Shown here piece after piece: positions 44,406-51,613 of a DNA stretch of 64,000 nucleotides (position 1 is the first letter of the stretch; the number at the start of each line of letters is the position of its first letter). The notes beneath the pieces were generated by a model, which was given only the letters and a program-made list of their open reading frames with translations, was not told the origin of the DNA and ran no database searches. The DNA is from Neisseria sp. Marseille-Q5346 (GTDB taxonomy: Bacteria > Pseudomonadota > Gammaproteobacteria > Burkholderiales > Neisseriaceae): the NCBI RefSeq assembly GCF_946902045.1, contig NZ_OX336253.1, forward strand, positions 2,108,001-2,172,000, read 5' to 3'. The position numbers and the translations under genes were made by a program.

Positions 44406-45008
44406 ATGAAAATGTTTGGGCGCGGATTGGTCGTGCTGGTGTTGTGTGCGTTGACGGCTGCAGGCGGCTGGTTTTATGCCCTGCATGGTCAGAACGAAGA
44501 ACATCAGGTTTTGTCCCGTGAGGGGGTTTTGATGCAGATTAAGCAGATGAACCGCTTGGAAAGTACGGCATTTTATATCGATACGATTATCCGTACGGAG
44601 AAAAAAGGGGATTGGCGCAGGCTGTGGCAGGATTCGCAAAGCGGTATTTTTATTGTGCGCGGTAAGGTGTTGGCTGGTTTGGATTTGGACAAGTTAGACG
44701 CGGACAATGTCAATATTGTGGACGACAAGGTAATTATCAGCCTGCCGGCGGTGGAAATCTTGAGCGTGGATTTGGAAAATATCGAAGTGTACGATATTCA
44801 GACCGGCTCGTTTAATTTGCTGCCTATGGATAAGTCGGTATTCAAGACGGTGCAGGAAGAAGCGAAACGACAGGTATTGCAAAGCGCGTGCAAGGCTGAG
44901 ATTTTGGAACATGCCAACCGTCAGGCGCAAATGCAGTTGGAAAACCTGTTTGCATTGACACAGACAAAAGTATCGGTTTATCCGGCTGCGGTAGGGAAGT
45001 GCGGTTAA
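44406..45008 (+). CDS. DUF4230 family membrane-anchored protein
   Basis: This 200-residue protein has an N-terminal transmembrane anchor (GRGLVVLVLCALTAAGGWFYA) and a soluble DUF4230 domain: RLESTAFYIDTIIRTEK, FIVRGKVLAGLDLDKL and KVIISLPAVEILSVDLENIEVYD, a strand pattern seen in proteins from many bacteria with no assigned function. The domain is probably extracytoplasmic. The ATG at 44406 is preferred since GGGGGA lies 8 bases before it; an ATG at 44397 overlaps that site. It diverges from the HTH-RibB gene and shares its palindromic control region. Confidence 0.82.
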   Translation: MKMFGRGLVVLVLCALTAAGGWFYALHGQNEEHQVLSREGVLMQIKQMNRLESTAFYIDTIIRTEKKGDWRRLWQDSQSGIFIVRGKVLAGLDLDKLDADNVNIVDDKVIISLPAVEILSVDLENIEVYDIQTGSFNLLPMDKSVFKTVQEEAKRQVLQSACKAEILEHANRQAQMQLENLFALTQTKVSVYPAAVGKCG

Positions 45009-45027
45009 ATAGATTGCTTGAAAAGAT

Positions 45028-45059
45028 AAGGCCGTCTGAAAAATTTTCAGACGGCCTTT
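45028..45059. terminator. Bidirectional DUS terminator between DUF4230 gene and amiC
   Basis: AAGGCCGTCTGAAAA and TTTTCAGACGGCCTTT pair almost without a loop, between convergent genes. Confidence 0.8.
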
Positions 45060-45073
45060 GTTTCATTAAGCCA

Positions 45074-46321
45074 TTATCCGCGTCGTAAAACGGCGGTATT
45101 GATGTATTTTTGAATACCGGTGGCAATGGCTTGGGCGCATTGTTGGCGGAATGATTCGCTGCCGAGCAGCCGCTCTTCGGTAGGGTTGGAGAGGAAGGCG
45201 GTTTCCACCAAAATAGACGGAACATCCGGCGCGCGGAGGACGGCAAAGTTGGCCTCGTCAACGCGGCCTTTGTGTAATTGGTTGAGTTTGCCCAATTCGG
45301 TCAAGACGGAATGGCCGAGCTTGCGGCTGTCGCGCAGGGTTGCGGTTTGGGTCATGTCCAAAATCGTGTTGTCGACGTTGCGGTTACCGCTGGATTGTAC
45401 ACCGCCGATGGCGTCGGCGTTGTTTTGGGTTTGAGCAAGGAATTTTGCCGCCGAGCTGGTCGCGCCTTTGGTATTGAGCATATATACGCCGGTACCGCGA
45501 GCGGACGGGCTGGTAAAGGCATCGGCGTGGATGGATACGAATACGTCGGCATTGCGCGCACGGCCTTTGGCAACGCGTACGCCCAATGGGATAAAGATGT
45601 CTTCGTTGCGCGTCATGAATACGTTGTAACCCAAGGCTTCGAGGCGTTTTTTGGTTTCGCGTGCAATGGAGAGTACAACGTTTTTTTCTTTGAGACCGCT
45701 CGGGCCGATTGCGCCGGGGTCTTCGCCACCGTGACCGGGGTCGATCATAATCACGGGACGCCGGTTGCCACCGCTGCCGCGGTTGCTTTTAGGGGCAGGG
45801 GTATCGTATGCGATATTGGTATTCGGACGTTGTTTGGGAACATTGCCGTTGAGCAAGGCCATCATCGGGTCGTTGGCATCTGCGCCATGTGGATAGAGGT
45901 CGATAACCAAGCGGTTTCTGAAGTTGCCGACGGGGGCGAGCGCAAAGACTTGCGGATGGGTACTTTGTTTGAGGTCGATAACGATACGCACGGTGCTGGG
46001 CGTATTTTGACCGGCGCGAATGCTGCGGATAAAAGGGTCGTTAGACAGCACTTTGCTGGAAATGCCTTGCAGGACGCTGTTGATTTCCGCACCTTGAATA
46101 TCCACGACCAACCGGCTAGGGTTGTCCAACATAAAATGTTGGTATTTCATCGAGTGGTTGCTCTCAAGGGTAACGCGTGTGTAGGCGTTCGCCGGCCAAA
46201 TGCGGACGGCAAGGAATTGCGCAGGAGAGGCCGGTTTGGCCAATGTGGCACCAACGGGCGTGAGGGTGAGAAATAGTCCTGTGCCTTGACGGAGAATGTG
46301 TCTTCTAGTTAATTTGACCAT
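45074..46321 (-). CDS. amiC: N-acetylmuramoyl-L-alanine amidase, Tat-exported (AmiC)
   Basis: This periplasmic zinc amidase cleaves the peptide stem from MurNAc during septum splitting. The 415-residue precursor has a twin-arginine signal (LTRRHILRQG, then a hydrophobic stretch), an AMIN domain for septal targeting (residues about 45-150) and an Amidase_3 domain with zinc ligands in IDPGHGGEDPG, the Glu following, SIHADAF and the catalytic Glu in LVETAFLSN. It overlaps tsaE upstream by 13 bases, so the two are co-translated; tsaE-amiC linkage is conserved in many proteobacteria. Confidence 0.95.
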   Translation of the reverse strand: MVKLTRRHILRQGTGLFLTLTPVGATLAKPASPAQFLAVRIWPANAYTRVTLESNHSMKYQHFMLDNPSRLVVDIQGAEINSVLQGISSKVLSNDPFIRSIRAGQNTPSTVRIVIDLKQSTHPQVFALAPVGNFRNRLVIDLYPHGADANDPMMALLNGNVPKQRPNTNIAYDTPAPKSNRGSGGNRRPVIMIDPGHGGEDPGAIGPSGLKEKNVVLSIARETKKRLEALGYNVFMTRNEDIFIPLGVRVAKGRARNADVFVSIHADAFTSPSARGTGVYMLNTKGATSSAAKFLAQTQNNADAIGGVQSSGNRNVDNTILDMTQTATLRDSRKLGHSVLTELGKLNQLHKGRVDEANFAVLRAPDVPSILVETAFLSNPTEERLLGSESFRQQCAQAIATGIQKYINTAVLRRG

Positions 46322-46779
46322 GATTCTAAACTTTTTCGGCCTTGGTTTGTGTGGGCGGAAAAGGTGCAGGTTCTGCCCTTATCGGTGTACGTCAATGTAA
46401 TGGTAATGTCTGCCGGAGGCGTGAATTCCCCACCTTGTTGCGGCCATTCGATGAGGCAGATGCTGTCGGGCGCAAACAATTCGTCCAAACCGGCATCTTC
46501 CCATTCCTCGGGCATGGTAAAGCGGTAGAGGTCGAAATGGTGGAGGGTGAATGTATCCAGCGGATAAGATTCGACAATGGTGTAAGTCGGGCTTTTGACT
46601 GCGCTCGTATGCCCCAGTCCGCGCAAAATCCCGCGTGTCAGCGTGGTTTTGCCTGCACCCAGTCCGCCTTCAAGATAGATGGTCAGCGGAGCGGAAAGCT
46701 GCTTGCTCCATTCTTCACCCAGTTGCAGGGTCGCTTCTTCATCGGGCAGAAAACGGGTGTAAAGTCCGTTTGAGTGCAT
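46309..46779 (-). CDS. tsaE: tRNA threonylcarbamoyladenosine biosynthesis ATPase TsaE
   Basis: TsaE is the small ATPase of the TsaB-TsaD-TsaE complex that makes t6A37 on ANN-decoding tRNAs. The 156-residue protein has Walker A GGLGAGKTTLTRG, the switch-like SPTYTIVESY, HHFDLYR and LIEWPQQG motifs of the family. The ATG at 46779 is chosen (AAGG about 8 bases upstream); the longer frame begins with TTG at 46800. Its 3' end overlaps amiC. Confidence 0.95.
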   Translation of the reverse strand: MHSNGLYTRFLPDEEATLQLGEEWSKQLSAPLTIYLEGGLGAGKTTLTRGILRGLGHTSAVKSPTYTIVESYPLDTFTLHHFDLYRFTMPEEWEDAGLDELFAPDSICLIEWPQQGGEFTPPADITITLTYTDKGRTCTFSAHTNQGRKSLESWSN

Positions 46780-46872
46780 GGAATAGGCCTTGTCGTTCAA
46801 AAGGCTTAATTATGATGGAATTGGCGGCGTTTGCAAACCTGATAAACGATAAAGTTAGATAAAGATAGTGTT

Positions 46873-46905
46873 GAGGCCGTCTGAAAACGGAATTCAGACG
46901 GCCTT
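46873..46905. terminator. Inverted AG-DUS pair before pheA
   Basis: AGGCCGTCTGAA and TTCAGACGGCCTTT pair across a 7-base loop in the gap between divergent tsaE and pheA. In this position it may act as an uptake site or a guard terminator. Confidence 0.5.
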
Positions 46906-46950
46906 TAATGTTAGAATGAAAATATCCCTCACAAAATTGCGAGACAGCTT

Positions 46951-48039
46951 ATGCCTTTATCCATAGACGAACAATTATTGCCGCACCGCAATGCCATTGA
47001 CAGCATCGATGCGGAAATCCTCCGTTTGCTCAACGAGCGCGCCAGTCATGCGCATGCTATCGGCGAATTGAAAGGGACAGGCGCGGTGTACCGTCCTGAG
47101 CGGGAAGTGGCCGTTTTGCGCCGGATTCAGGATTTGAACCGAGGCCCTTTGCCGGATGAATCGGTCACCCGGCTGTTTCGCGAGATTATGAGCGAATGTT
47201 TGGCAGTGGAGCGTCCGTTGACGATTGCCTATTTAGGCCCGAAGGGAACATTTACCCAGCAAGCCGCCATCAAACATTTCGGCCACGCCGCACATACCAT
47301 GGCGTGTACCACCATCGACAACTGCTTCAAACAAGTCGAAACGCGCCAAGCCGATTATTTGGTGGCGCCGGTAGAAAATTCGACAGAAGGCTCGGTGGGG
47401 CGCACTTTGGACTTGCTGGCCGTAACTGCGTTGAAAGCCTGTGGCGAAGTGGTTGTCCGTATTCATCACAATCTGCTGCGTAAAGACAGCCACGAAATCG
47501 GCGGCATTACCAAAGTTTTCGCCCATGCCCAAGCCTTGGCGCAATGCAACGACTGGCTCGGCCGCAACCTGCCCAATGCCGAACGTATCGCCGTAGCCAG
47601 CAATGCAGAAGCAGCGCGTTTGGTTGCCGAATCAGATAGCCCGAATGTGGCCGCCATTGCCGGACGTATCGCCGCGGAAATTTATCAGTTGAGCTTTGCC
47701 GCCGAGTGTATCGAAGACGAACCGAACAACACCACGCGCTTCTTGGTGATGGGCCATCAAGAAACCGGCCGCAGCGGCAACGACAAAACTTCTTTGGTCG
47801 TCTCTGCACCCAACCGTGCCGGTGCTGTTACTTCTTTGTTGCAACCTTTCACCGAATTAGGCATTTCCATGACCAAATTTGAAAGCCGCCCAAGCAAATC
47901 GGTTTTGTGGGAATACCTGTTCTTCATCGATATCGAAGGCCACCAAAGCGATGAAAATGTCCAAAAAGCCTTGCAGCTTTTGGGCGAACGCGCTTCCTTC
48001 GTGAAAGTTGTCGGTTCTTATCCGACCGTTGTTTTGTAA
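46951..48039 (+). CDS. pheA: Bifunctional chorismate mutase/prephenate dehydratase
   Basis: The P-protein converts chorismate through prephenate to phenylpyruvate, for phenylalanine synthesis. Of 362 residues, about 10-90 form the AroQ-type mutase (IDAEILRLLNERASHAHAIGELK), about 93-270 the dehydratase (LGPKGTFTQQAA, VAPVENSTEG and the catalytic TRF in NTTRFLVMG), and about 280-360 the ACT domain that senses phenylalanine (LVVSAPNRAGAVTSLL, then ESRPSKSVLWEYLFFID). No Phe-rich leader peptide precedes it. It ends at a DUS terminator. Confidence 0.97.
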   Translation: MPLSIDEQLLPHRNAIDSIDAEILRLLNERASHAHAIGELKGTGAVYRPEREVAVLRRIQDLNRGPLPDESVTRLFREIMSECLAVERPLTIAYLGPKGTFTQQAAIKHFGHAAHTMACTTIDNCFKQVETRQADYLVAPVENSTEGSVGRTLDLLAVTALKACGEVVVRIHHNLLRKDSHEIGGITKVFAHAQALAQCNDWLGRNLPNAERIAVASNAEAARLVAESDSPNVAAIAGRIAAEIYQLSFAAECIEDEPNNTTRFLVMGHQETGRSGNDKTSLVVSAPNRAGAVTSLLQPFTELGISMTKFESRPSKSVLWEYLFFIDIEGHQSDENVQKALQLLGERASFVKVVGSYPTVVL

Positions 48040-48054
48040 GGATTATTGGGCATC

Positions 48055-48086
48055 AAAGGCCGTCTGAAAAGTTTTCAGACGGCCTA
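48055..48086. terminator. DUS terminator after pheA
   Basis: AAAGGCCGTCTGAAAA and TTTTCAGACGGCCT form a tight hairpin 16 bases after the pheA stop. Confidence 0.75.
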
Positions 48087-48218
48087 AATCATGTTCTCAA
48101 TAGTTGCCATTTATGCAACATTATTGGAAGATTGATGTCAGTAAGTTTGCATGATTGGAAATGAACACTCTATAATCCGAACGTTTTTAATATTTTCATG
48201 CAAAGAAAGGAGCAAGCC

Positions 48219-48278
48219 ATGACACGCAATACTTCAATCCGCTCAATCACATTCTTTGCAGCCCAAGCGTCGGTCTGA
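48219..48278 (+). CDS. Putative 19-residue leader peptide upstream of rtcB-prfH
   Basis: AAAGGAG lies about 7 bases before an ATG that encodes MTRNTSIRSITFFAAQASV and a UGA stop. The stop lies in the loop of a hairpin made by AAGCGT (48265-48270) and ACGCTT (48289-48294). The frame stays open past the UGA to a TAG at 48345-48347. The arrangement resembles an attenuation leader, but no codon run identifies a sensed amino acid. It may also be chance. Confidence 0.35.
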   Translation: MTRNTSIRSITFFAAQASV

Positions 48279-48322
48279 CTTTCGGATAACGCTTTTCGCA
48301 TTCCATGTCGCCCGCTTCGGGC
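48265..48322 (+). promoter_or_regulatory. Two hairpins in the rtcB leader
   Basis: Hairpin 1: AAGCGT/ACGCTT with the leader-ORF stop in its 18-base loop, followed by TTTT. Hairpin 2: GCCCG/CGGGC (48310-48322) with a 3-base loop. They could be attenuator structures for the downstream genes. Confidence 0.35.
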
Positions 48323-48436
48323 TGCTTTCCCTACGATTATCGGCTAGAAACCAGGCCGTCTGAACATTTCGCAGACGGTGGATATTTATTGTCATCTGTT
48401 TTCGGTTTCTATCCGTTTTAAAGAAAGCATAAACAC

Positions 48437-49570
48437 ATGGGCAATTATCCCCATCATATTCAAATTATTGCCGACTCAAATACATGGATTGAAGGCAACG
48501 CTGTCGCACAGCTCGAAACCACTGCCCGATTACCGCATATGTTACGCGTTGCCGGAATGCCGGATTTACACGCAGGGCGCGGTTATCCGGTTGGCACGGC
48601 ATTTTTCAGCGACCGTCATTTTTATCCTGCCCTGATTGGGAACGACATCGGTTGCGGCATGGCGTTTTGGCAGACCGATTTACGCGCAGCCAAACTCAAA
48701 CCGGCCAAACTCGCCAAACAGCTGGGCAATATCGATACGCCGTTGGACAAAGACGAACAGGTTGATTTGTTAGGCGACGCTGTCGATATGTTCCCATTTT
48801 CAGACGGCCTTGCCGTAGGTACGATTGGCGGCGGCAACCATTTTGCCGAGTTGCAAACCGTTGATACCGTTTATCGCGCCGATCTGCTTCCGACAGATTT
48901 TGATGAAAACCATTTGCAACTGTTGGTGCATAGCGGTTCGCGCGGATTGGGCCAGCAGATTTTGCAACGCCATATTGCCGCCTTTGGGCATCAAGGTTTG
49001 GCGGAAGAGGGCGAAGCGGCGGCAGCCTATCTTGCCGAACACCAAGCAGCCCTTGAATTTGCCAGCCTTAACCGCCGTTTGATTGCGGCCAGAATGCTCG
49101 ACTGTTGGTGCGCAGAAGGAACATGCCTGCTCGATGTCCATCATAATTTTTTGGAACAAACCGAGATTGACGGCACAACCGGTTGGCTGCACCGAAAAGG
49201 CGCAACGCCCACCGATAAAGGCTTGGTCATGATACCCGGCTCGCGCGGCGATTACAGCTATCTGGTCCGACCTGCCGAAGACTGCCAAATTTCGTTGAAT
49301 ACCTTGGCTCACGGCGCAGGCCGGAAATGGCAGCGCGGCGAATGCAAAGGCAGGCTGTCGCACAAATATACTGCCGACAGCCTACGCCAGACCGAATTCG
49401 GCAGCGTAGTCGTTTGTCAGGATAAAACTTTAATTTTTGAAGAAGCGCCGCAGGCTTATAAAAGCATCGACAGCGTTATTGCCGCCATGAAAAACGCAGG
49501 TTTGATTGAATTGGTCGCGCGGTTTAAACCTGTTTTGACTTATAAAACCAGCGGCGAGTGTGGAGCATAA
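48437..49570 (+). CDS. rtcB: RtcB-family RNA ligase (PrfH-coupled, RtcB2 type)
   Basis: RtcB ligases join a 2',3'-cyclic phosphate (or 3'-phosphate) end to a 5'-OH using GTP and Mn2+. The 377-residue protein keeps the core signature: MPDLHAGRGYPVGTA, NDIGCGM, GTIGGGNHFAEL, HSGSRGLG and HGAGR, which holds the His that accepts GMP. It is shorter than canonical RtcB (about 408), as in the PrfH-coupled subgroup. prfH follows 2 bases after its stop. In characterised RtcB2-PrfH pairs the two rescue ribosomes whose 16S rRNA decoding centre has been cut by ribotoxins, with PrfH releasing the stalled peptide and RtcB2 resealing the RNA. That function is inferred here. Confidence 0.92.
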   Translation: MGNYPHHIQIIADSNTWIEGNAVAQLETTARLPHMLRVAGMPDLHAGRGYPVGTAFFSDRHFYPALIGNDIGCGMAFWQTDLRAAKLKPAKLAKQLGNIDTPLDKDEQVDLLGDAVDMFPFSDGLAVGTIGGGNHFAELQTVDTVYRADLLPTDFDENHLQLLVHSGSRGLGQQILQRHIAAFGHQGLAEEGEAAAAYLAEHQAALEFASLNRRLIAARMLDCWCAEGTCLLDVHHNFLEQTEIDGTTGWLHRKGATPTDKGLVMIPGSRGDYSYLVRPAEDCQISLNTLAHGAGRKWQRGECKGRLSHKYTADSLRQTEFGSVVVCQDKTLIFEEAPQAYKSIDSVIAAMKNAGLIELVARFKPVLTYKTSGECGA

Positions 49571-49572
49571 AG

Positions 49573-50211
49573 ATGAAACAGAATACACCAGCGGTTTATC
49601 TGCAAATTTCTACCGCGCAAGGGCCGGCAGAGTGCCGTATATTTGCCCGTTTCGTCTTGGGCAAATTGCTTGCCGAAGCCCAAACCAAAGGCATTGATGC
49701 CGAACTTGTTACCGAAACCGCCGATAAGCACGGCATTTTGTCGGCGACGCTCAAGTTGGAAGGGCAGAAAGCCGAAAGCCTAGCGCAAACTTGGCAGGGG
49801 ACGCTCCAATGGATATGTCCCAGCCCCGTCCGCCCGAAACATCCGCGCAAAAATTGGTATATAGGCGTTTTACGCCTGCCCGATATGCCGCAGATGTATG
49901 AAATGCCGTCTGAAAACGGAATCGAGTTTCAAACCTGCCGCTCGGGCGGCAAGGGTGGGCAACACGTTAATAAAACCGAAAGCGCCGTCCGCGCTACGCA
50001 TAAAGAAAGCGGCATTTCCGTGCGGGTCGAGAGCGAACGCAGCCAGCATGCCAATAAAAAATTGGCGGTAATATTATTGGCGCAAAAACTGGCGGAGCAT
50101 CATGCCGGACAAGCTGGAAGTTTTGCGCAGGAGCAGCACGCGCAACTCTATCAAGTTGAGCGCGGCAATCCGAAAAGGACGTTTGTCGGAGCTATTTTTA
50201 AGGAGAAATAA
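49573..50211 (+). CDS. prfH: Peptide chain release factor homologue PrfH
   Basis: This 212-residue RF-1/RF-2-like protein contains the peptidyl hydrolysis motif within RSGGKGGQHVNKTESAVRATH, followed by the basic SQHANKKLAV and a Lys/Arg end. It lacks the codon-recognition domain (no PxT or SPF region) and the N-terminal coiled coil of true release factors, so it does not read stop codons. GGAG lies 7 bases before the ATG at 49573 and overlaps the end of rtcB, indicating translational coupling. One AT-type uptake sequence (near 49903) lies inside the gene, so it has become part of the Neisseria gene pool. See rtcB for the proposed joint role. Confidence 0.92.
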   Translation: MKQNTPAVYLQISTAQGPAECRIFARFVLGKLLAEAQTKGIDAELVTETADKHGILSATLKLEGQKAESLAQTWQGTLQWICPSPVRPKHPRKNWYIGVLRLPDMPQMYEMPSENGIEFQTCRSGGKGGQHVNKTESAVRATHKESGISVRVESERSQHANKKLAVILLAQKLAEHHAGQAGSFAQEQHAQLYQVERGNPKRTFVGAIFKEK

Positions 50212-50249
50212 TTTATCTGCCGGATAAACAGGCATTTAAAACATAAACC

Positions 50250-50282
50250 AAAGGCCGTCTGAAAATATTCAGACGGCCTTTT
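50250..50282. terminator. Bidirectional DUS terminator between prfH and the secretion operon
   Basis: AAAGGCCGTCTGAA and TTCAGACGGCCTTTT pair with a 4-5 base loop between convergent genes. Confidence 0.8.
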
Positions 50283-50295
50283 ATCAGTTTATCGA

Positions 50296-51525
50296 TTAGC
50301 GTTCGCTCAACGCTTGTTTCATACGCGTGATCGGTTTGATCAGGTATTGGAAGATGGTTTTTTCGCCGGTTTTGATGTCAACCGTTGCCACCATACCCGG
50401 AATAATCGGCATAGGTTTGCCGTTTTTGTCTTTCAGGGAGTTGTTTTCGGTTTGGACGAGAACACGGTAATAGACTTGGTTCGGGTCAAGTTTTAAGTCG
50501 TTGGCACGGTTTTGCATGGAGTTGCTGACGGTATCGGCGCCAACGAGGGTAACTTTGCCTTCCAAACCGCCGTAGATGGAGTAGTCGTATGCGCTGACTT
50601 TAACCAATGCAGGTTGGCCTGCGCGGATAAAGGCGATGTCTTGCGGACGGATATAGGCTTCGACCAGCAGTTTGTCGTCAACCGGGACGATTTGCATGAT
50701 GTCTTCGCCTGCGTTCACAACGCCGCCGATGGTGGTGACTTTTATGCCTTTGACAATGCCGCGCATAGGGGCGCGGATTTGCGAGCGTTCAACCGGGTCT
50801 GCGCGCATGGCAACGTTTTCTTTGGATTGCGCCAGCTCGGATTCGGCTTGCAAGAGTTCGTTGTTGGCATCGGCTTTGTAGCGGTTGCGGCGTTCGGAGA
50901 TTTGGGTGGCCAAGTCTGCGGAATCGCGGCGCATTCTTAAAAGTTCGACTTCGGAAACCACGCCTTCGGCAACCATAGGGGCGGTAATGGCGATTTCGCG
51001 GTCAAGCGCGGCCTTGCTTTGGGAAAGGCCGCTGACGGCATCGGTCATGGCTTGACGGCGTGCTTTGTAGGCGGCGATTTCGCGACGGCGAAGCTCGGGA
51101 CCCACGCTGTCAGGGAAGGAGAGCTTGGTGCCGTAGGCCTCGGCTTTAAGGCGGGCAACGGTGGCTTCGAGGTTTTCGACTTTGGCTTCGCTTTCACGCA
51201 AAACGGCGGAGCTGCGCGTGTCATCTAGTTTCATCAGAATCTGATCTTTCTCGACCATATCGCCTTCTTTAACCATGATTTCGGTTACGATGCCGGGGTC
51301 GAGGCTTTGAATTACTTGCTCACGGCTGCTGGGAATGATATTGCCGTTGCCGCGGGTCACTTCTTCGACAGGGCTGTTGTATGCCCAGACGACGAAGACA
51401 ACTAGGAAAAGGAAGAATAGGATGATGACCCAAAATTGGCCGCTGTGTTTTTCTTTTTGAAGGGCAGCATTGAGGTCGTTGATGAGGTGTAGGTCTTTGG
51501 ATTTGACGTTGTTTTCGCGGCTCAT
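50296..51525 (-). CDS. Type I secretion membrane fusion protein (HlyD/LapC family)
   Basis: This 409-residue periplasmic adaptor joins the ABC exporter to the TolC-like channel. It has one transmembrane helix (residues about 30-50; FWVIILFFLFLVVFVVWAY), a lipoyl-like half-motif, a long coiled-coil hairpin (about 120-250, rich in Glu, Arg and Ala) and a C-terminal beta-barrel with PVDDKLLVEAYIRPQDIAFIRAGQPALVKV, the HlyD signature. It ends a minus-strand cluster after the TolC-like and ABC genes; a DUS hairpin between it and the ABC gene may set their ratio. Confidence 0.93.
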   Translation of the reverse strand: MSRENNVKSKDLHLINDLNAALQKEKHSGQFWVIILFFLFLVVFVVWAYNSPVEEVTRGNGNIIPSSREQVIQSLDPGIVTEIMVKEGDMVEKDQILMKLDDTRSSAVLRESEAKVENLEATVARLKAEAYGTKLSFPDSVGPELRRREIAAYKARRQAMTDAVSGLSQSKAALDREIAITAPMVAEGVVSEVELLRMRRDSADLATQISERRNRYKADANNELLQAESELAQSKENVAMRADPVERSQIRAPMRGIVKGIKVTTIGGVVNAGEDIMQIVPVDDKLLVEAYIRPQDIAFIRAGQPALVKVSAYDYSIYGGLEGKVTLVGADTVSNSMQNRANDLKLDPNQVYYRVLVQTENNSLKDKNGKPMPIIPGMVATVDIKTGEKTIFQYLIKPITRMKQALSER

Positions 51526-51570
51526 AATCGTGTATCTTTATTGTGTTTGGTGGATTTTAACCATTAGGGC

Positions 51571-51609
51571 AGGCCGTCTGAAAGGGTAAATAGGTTTCAG
51601 ACGGCCTTT
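51571..51609. terminator. Inverted AG-DUS pair between the ABC and adaptor genes
   Basis: AGGCCGTCTGAAA and TTTCAGACGGCCTTTT pair across a 12-base loop. On the minus strand it lies after the ABC exporter gene. Confidence 0.6.
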
Positions 51610-51613
51610 TGCT

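Larger units (their letters stand above)
48040..48436. other. Gap between pheA and rtcB
   Basis: These 397 bases hold the pheA terminator, a short ORF with a strong ribosome site (48219-48278), two hairpins just after it and a single AG-DUS near 48354. It appears to be a leader region for rtcB-prfH. Confidence 0.6.

Noticed and set aside
45278..46276. 332-codon open frame on the plus strand opposite amiC
   Set aside because: Shadow of amiC; no ribosome site or domain.
46800..46951. Attenuator leader peptide for pheA
   Set aside because: No Phe-rich short ORF with a ribosome site was found; only a DUS pair is present.
48219..48347. Selenoprotein reading of the UGA in the rtcB leader
   Set aside because: No selenocysteine insertion hairpin of the bacterial type directly follows the UGA, and the extended peptide has no similarity to selenoproteins.
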